NCBI GenBank assembly: GCA_014237405.1 | Contig: JABZFO010000146.1 | Location: forward strand, 1 to 64,000 | Direction: 5' to 3' | DNA from: Desulfosarcina sp. | GTDB taxonomy: Bacteria > Desulfobacterota > Desulfobacteria > Desulfobacterales > Desulfosarcinaceae | Length of the DNA: 64,000 bases | Shown here: one piece after another, positions 60,638-64,000 of the stretch | Numbering within the stretch: the stretch's first letter is position 1 | Layout: each line of letters starts with the position of its first letter | Program-made: the position numbers and the translations under genes | The notes under the pieces: generated by a model | Told to the model about the DNA's origin: nothing | The model's database searches: none | What the model saw: the letters and a program-made list of their open reading frames with translations, nothing else

Positions 60638-60674
60638 AGGGGCATGTTCGTTCCACCGAGCATGCCCCTTTTTT
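60638..60674 (+). terminator. csp terminator
   Basis: GGGGCATG/CATGCCCC (8 bp, extended by TCG/CGA) with a T7 run at 60668-60674 and an A run before it. It lies directly in front of the SNF2 gene. Confidence 0.9.
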
Positions 60675-60693
60675 TAAAGAAAGTGTGTCAACA

Positions 60694-63600
60694 ATGAACG
60701 ATGTGAAAGCAACAGCGAACGTTACCACCGAGGATCCGTTCTTTTTTGACCAGGAGCGGTTGCAGGCCATTGCCGGCAAAACAATCGTCAGTCATGGCCT
60801 GGAAGACCACAGGGAAAACCGGGTGATGGAGATCGACCGGGACCAGGATCTTCTCTGGGGCCGGGTGGAAGGGGCTGACCCTGAAATACCAAATAATGTA
60901 ACTATCCGATTGACCGGAAATGGGTTTTCCTTTGCCTGTGATTGCGATGATGACAACAGGAATGGTGCCTGCCGCCATGTTGTTGCCGTACTCTTCAGGT
61001 ATGCCGATCAATGCGGTGAAACCGATAAACTGCTGACTGCCACGGACAGTGCCATCAAAGACCGTATCAAACGGGGACGCTCGGAAGTCATCGTTGAATC
61101 GTTGAGCGGTGAGCCCTGGTTCGGATCCTGGCGGGCATCCTCTCTGGGCGGCGGCAGCCATTTCTCACGCAGTTACCGGGTGACCATCCGCAGCCTGCGG
61201 CAGCGGGCCAACTTTTGCTCTTGTCCCGATTTTGCGAACAATCAGCTTGGCACCTGCAAACATATTGAAGCCGTTCTACACAAGGTCCAAAAACATCCGC
61301 AGTATGAGCAGTTCAAGATTCAGCCGGCACCTTTTCCCTATGTCTACCTGGCCTGGGAGGTAGAAGACGCCCCGCAGCTCAAGCTGTATAAAACTGCGGA
61401 TATGCCCCATGACCTGCAGGATATTCTGGACCGGTTTTTCAATAGCTCCGGGGAGTTCAAGGGCCGCCTGCCCGATGATTTTTTTCATTTCACGGAGCTT
61501 GTTGATGCTCGCGGCGATGTCCACCTGGGCGAAGATGCAGTTGACTATGCCAGGCAACTGGCGACAGCAGCGGCCCACAGGCAGCGATCGGTCGAGATTA
61601 AAAGCCGGATCAAGGCCAATAACAGGATGCCGGGGGTCAAAGCCCGTCTCTATCCCTACCAGGTGGAAGGCGTTGCCTTTTTGGCCGGTACCGGCAGGGC
61701 CTTGCTTGCCGACGACATGGGACTGGGCAAGACGTTGCAGGCCATCAGTGCGGCGGCCTGGCTGAGGGAATACGAGGGCGTACGAAAAACCCTCATTATC
61801 TGTCCGGCGTCCCTGAAACAGCAATGGGCTCGTGAAATCGCCAAGTTTACCGATCACGACGCCCAGGTGATCCAGGGGCCTCCCCCGCAGCGCGGCGTTC
61901 AGTACCGGCGCGAGTGCGGCTTTTTTATTCTCAATTACGAGCTGCTCCTGCGTGATCGGTCGCTGATCAATGAAATTGTCAGGCCGGACCTGATTATACT
62001 TGATGAGGCCCAGCGGATCAAAAACTGGCGCACCAAAATCGCTTCGGCCGTCAAGCTGATTCCTTCCCGCTATGCCTTTGTGCTTACCGGCACACCGCTG
62101 GAAAATCGGCTGGAAGACCTCTACAGCCTGATGCAGGTTGTAGAGGCGAAAATTTTAGGACCGCTGTGGCGTTACATGATCGATTTCCACGTGACGGATC
62201 AGCGGGGCAAGGTGCTGGGCTATCGCAACCTGTCCGTTTTGCGCCGAAGGCTGGCGCCGGTGATGCTGCGCCGGGATCGACGCGTGGTCAGTGACCAGCT
62301 TCCGGGCCGTATTGTTACCCGCCTGGATGTGGAGATGACTGCTAAACAGGTGGAACTGCATGATACGGCCATGAGTGCCGCCGGCCGATTGGCCACGATT
62401 GCCAAACGGCGCCCCCTGACCCCCACCGAGCAGAACCGCCTGATGGCGGCCCTGCAGCAGGCCAGGATGGCTTGTGATGCCGCCGGCCTGGTGGATAAGG
62501 AGAGCGAGGGCTCGCCGAAAATTGATGAGCTTTCTGACATCCTGGAAGAAGTCTGTCAGCAATCCGGATTAAAGGTGGTGGTATTTTCCCAGTGGGAAAA
62601 GATGACCCGGATGGTGGAAACCCGACTGCGACGCATGGGAATAGGTTTTGTCCGTCTGCACGGCGGAGTGCCGACCGCCAAACGGGGCCCCCTCATGGAC
62701 AGTTTTCGGGAAGACGACAGTATCCAGGTCTTTCTCTCCACCGATGCCGGTGGCGTAGGGTTGAACCTGCAAAGCGGTTCTGTGGTGGTGAATCTGGATG
62801 TGCCCTGGAACCCGGCGGTTCTTGAACAGCGCAATGCCAGGGTTCACCGATTGGGCCAAACCAGGACCGTGCAGGTGATTACCATGGTGGCCGCCGATTC
62901 GTACGAAGAACATGTGCTCTCTCTGGTGCAGGGAAAACAGGATCTTTTTGACAACGTCATTGCCGAGGATGCCGACCGTGACGTGGTCGGGGTCTCCAAA
63001 AAACTGCTGGAAACGCTGGTGGATGACCTGGCCGACGATACAACTCAGTCTGCAGGAGAAAAACTGGCCGACAGGGACGAGGCCACGGAAGATGTTCAGG
63101 ATGACGGGGTTGAGACTGTCGGGGACCGTGCAACCGGCGTGGATGATGGCGTGGAACGGGAGATAACCTTGTGCATCGAGGAGTTGCAGGCCGCTTTTGG
63201 AGCGCGAATTGAGCGCATTCTCGGTTCTGGAGGGGGCTTGCTGGCAGTCCTTGACCGGGTGGGAGCTGAAGAGGACCGGATGGCCACTGCATTATCCGAA
63301 AGAGTTCCGGTGGCGGTCATCGACCAGCGCACCCTGGCCGGACTCGATCGACTGGGGGCCGGATCGCCGGTGGCCGAAAGCCGAACCTATTATGACGCGG
63401 CACAGCAGGGTGACGAGCAGGCCCTTCCCCGCTTACTCATCATGGCCACTGAAAAGGTCAAAGCCGCCACCGTGTTAATCGAGCAGCAGTGTTTCAGCGG
63501 CGCCACGGAGTTGTTGATGTCTGCGATGCTGGCCGCGGCAGCCGAGCGGGCAGGACTGGAAACGCCTGTCATGGTGCAGGATGCCGGGGTGTGGCTGTAT

Positions 63601-63747
63601 GGTGACGCCCTGCCCAAGGGGTTGCTGAACCAGGAAGAGGCTGCCCTGATGATGCGGGCCGTGTCCCTGGCTCAGTCACCATCCGTTCCGGAACCCCTGC
63701 TTGCGGAGTTAAGCATGGATGTGGAAAGTTTTGTAACGCAGGGATAA
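60694..63747 (+). CDS. SNF2-family helicase with two SWIM zinc fingers
   Basis: About 1017 residues. Two SWIM motifs are near the N-terminus (CDCDDDNRNGACRH at about 90-104 and CSCPDFANNQLGTCKH at about 176-191), then the SNF2 ATPase: LADDMGLGKTLQ, LDEAQRIKNW, LTGTPLENRLEDLYSLM, and helicase C with LSTDAGGVGLNLQ and QRNARVHRLGQTRTVQ. After about residue 770 a C-terminal region of about 240 residues has no clear match. The ATG at 60694 seems a better start than the GTG at 60685; neither has a strong ribosome site. Family roles are remodelling protein-DNA or RNA polymerase complexes; the exact target is unknown. Confidence 0.88.
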   Translation: MNDVKATANVTTEDPFFFDQERLQAIAGKTIVSHGLEDHRENRVMEIDRDQDLLWGRVEGADPEIPNNVTIRLTGNGFSFACDCDDDNRNGACRHVVAVLFRYADQCGETDKLLTATDSAIKDRIKRGRSEVIVESLSGEPWFGSWRASSLGGGSHFSRSYRVTIRSLRQRANFCSCPDFANNQLGTCKHIEAVLHKVQKHPQYEQFKIQPAPFPYVYLAWEVEDAPQLKLYKTADMPHDLQDILDRFFNSSGEFKGRLPDDFFHFTELVDARGDVHLGEDAVDYARQLATAAAHRQRSVEIKSRIKANNRMPGVKARLYPYQVEGVAFLAGTGRALLADDMGLGKTLQAISAAAWLREYEGVRKTLIICPASLKQQWAREIAKFTDHDAQVIQGPPPQRGVQYRRECGFFILNYELLLRDRSLINEIVRPDLIILDEAQRIKNWRTKIASAVKLIPSRYAFVLTGTPLENRLEDLYSLMQVVEAKILGPLWRYMIDFHVTDQRGKVLGYRNLSVLRRRLAPVMLRRDRRVVSDQLPGRIVTRLDVEMTAKQVELHDTAMSAAGRLATIAKRRPLTPTEQNRLMAALQQARMACDAAGLVDKESEGSPKIDELSDILEEVCQQSGLKVVVFSQWEKMTRMVETRLRRMGIGFVRLHGGVPTAKRGPLMDSFREDDSIQVFLSTDAGGVGLNLQSGSVVVNLDVPWNPAVLEQRNARVHRLGQTRTVQVITMVAADSYEEHVLSLVQGKQDLFDNVIAEDADRDVVGVSKKLLETLVDDLADDTTQSAGEKLADRDEATEDVQDDGVETVGDRATGVDDGVEREITLCIEELQAAFGARIERILGSGGGLLAVLDRVGAEEDRMATALSERVPVAVIDQRTLAGLDRLGAGSPVAESRTYYDAAQQGDEQALPRLLIMATEKVKAATVLIEQQCFSGATELLMSAMLAAAAERAGLETPVMVQDAGVWLYGDALPKGLLNQEEAALMMRAVSLAQSPSVPEPLLAELSMDVESFVTQG

Positions 63748-63808
63748 CGAGTTCCAGGCTGACCTGATTGTCAAAATGTCACTCCATCTCTATTCATTCG
63801 GGTGTAAA

Positions 63809-64000
63809 ATGAAAAAAACCATGCTGTGGCTAGGGGTGGCCCTGGTTTGTCTGCCACTGAACATCTATGCCATGGAGATAATGCTTCCCCAAATCTATAA
63901 AGAGAGTATAGATGTTTCCAACTGGCTAGTGAGTGAAAAGCTGGACGGGATTCGGGGGTATTGGGACGGAAAAAGGCTGCTCAGCAAAAACAGTGTTCCC
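63809..64000 (+). CDS. Exported ATP-dependent DNA ligase, N-terminal part (runs off the window)
   Basis: The frame opens at the ATG at 63809 with a signal peptide (MKKTMLWLGVALVCLPLNIYA) and continues with SEKLDGIRGYWDG, containing the KxDG motif with the Lys that takes AMP. Small exported ligases of this type occur in many Gram-negative bacteria and seal nicks in DNA outside the cytoplasm. Only 64 residues are visible. It follows the SNF2 gene by 61 bases. The rest lies beyond 64000. Confidence 0.8.
   Translation, partial: MKKTMLWLGVALVCLPLNIYAMEIMLPQIYKESIDVSNWLVSEKLDGIRGYWDGKRLLSKNSVP

Overview
The window looks like chromosomal DNA from a sulfate-reducing member of the Desulfobacterota, probably Desulfobacterales. 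The best evidence is a complete qrcABCD set for the Qrc periplasmic cytochrome c:menaquinone oxidoreductase, found in sulfate reducers that oxidise H2 or formate in the periplasm. An LptD-type outer membrane, a Kdo8N pathway and many low-potential Fe-S and flavo proteins fit this. Most of the window is GC-rich. An AT-richer stretch at about 25.8-28.1 kb carries broken genes and looks like a decaying, possibly acquired patch.

Layout: 0-5.4 kb qrcABCD plus a 52-residue membrane protein (minus strand); 6-10.9 kb a GldA/GldF/GldG-type ABC cassette with a DUF4340 protein (plus); 11.2-13.9 kb a broken M16 peptidase; 14.1-17 kb a histone H1-like protein, a tiny membrane protein and PpiD; 17.4-18.8 kb tRNA-Ala and a small minus-strand operon (Smr, receiver domain, molybdenum carrier, 60-residue Cys-rich protein); 19.1-25.6 kb a DAHP synthase-prephenate dehydratase fusion behind a Phe-rich leader peptide and attenuator, divergent from aroB, a queuosine-tRNA mannosyltransferase-like gene, a cyclophilin and pepA; 26.2-28.4 kb a flavodiiron gene without a start, a LysR fragment and an AhpD-like gene with an amber codon; 28.6-40.4 kb a long minus-strand run: HU/IHF, holB, ricT, metG, a PBP, kdnA, kdnB and a giant GlmS-like protein; 40.5-43.7 kb a NusG paralogue and lptD; 43.9-48.5 kb surE, a YhaM-type nuclease, tmk and a cysteine synthase-CysRS-like fusion; 48.8-50.9 kb a hypothetical gene, ferredoxin and ogt; 50.9-58.3 kb a minus-strand envelope cluster (two solute-binding lipoproteins, K+-channel-like protein, AsmA, subtilase); 58.6-64 kb a variant diadenylate cyclase, a cold-shock protein, a double-SWIM SNF2 helicase and the start of an exported ATP-dependent DNA ligase.

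Two patterns run across the window. First, intergenic DNA is full of structured repeats. Period-7 tracts begin at or overlap stop codons, and in three cases are followed by a period-8 tract, a GC hairpin and a terminator hairpin. There are also two families of inverted-repeat (MITE-like) elements and a third family of small terminator-like hairpins. Second, six conserved genes (M16 peptidase, PBP, tmk, cysK-cysS, AsmA, one solute-binding protein) are broken at eight points where the reading frame changes. At six of these, family alignment from memory suggests roughly 30-45 residues are missing. Eight such breaks, some in normally essential genes, point to assembly collapses as much as to pseudogenes, so these entries should be read with that doubt.

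Functional themes: periplasmic electron input to menaquinone (Qrc); envelope building (LptD, Kdo8N, PBP, AsmA, PpiD); aromatic amino acid synthesis under predicted phenylalanine attenuation; and translation or tRNA modification (MetG, the CysRS-like domain, the Q-tRNA mannosyltransferase-like protein, tRNA-Ala).
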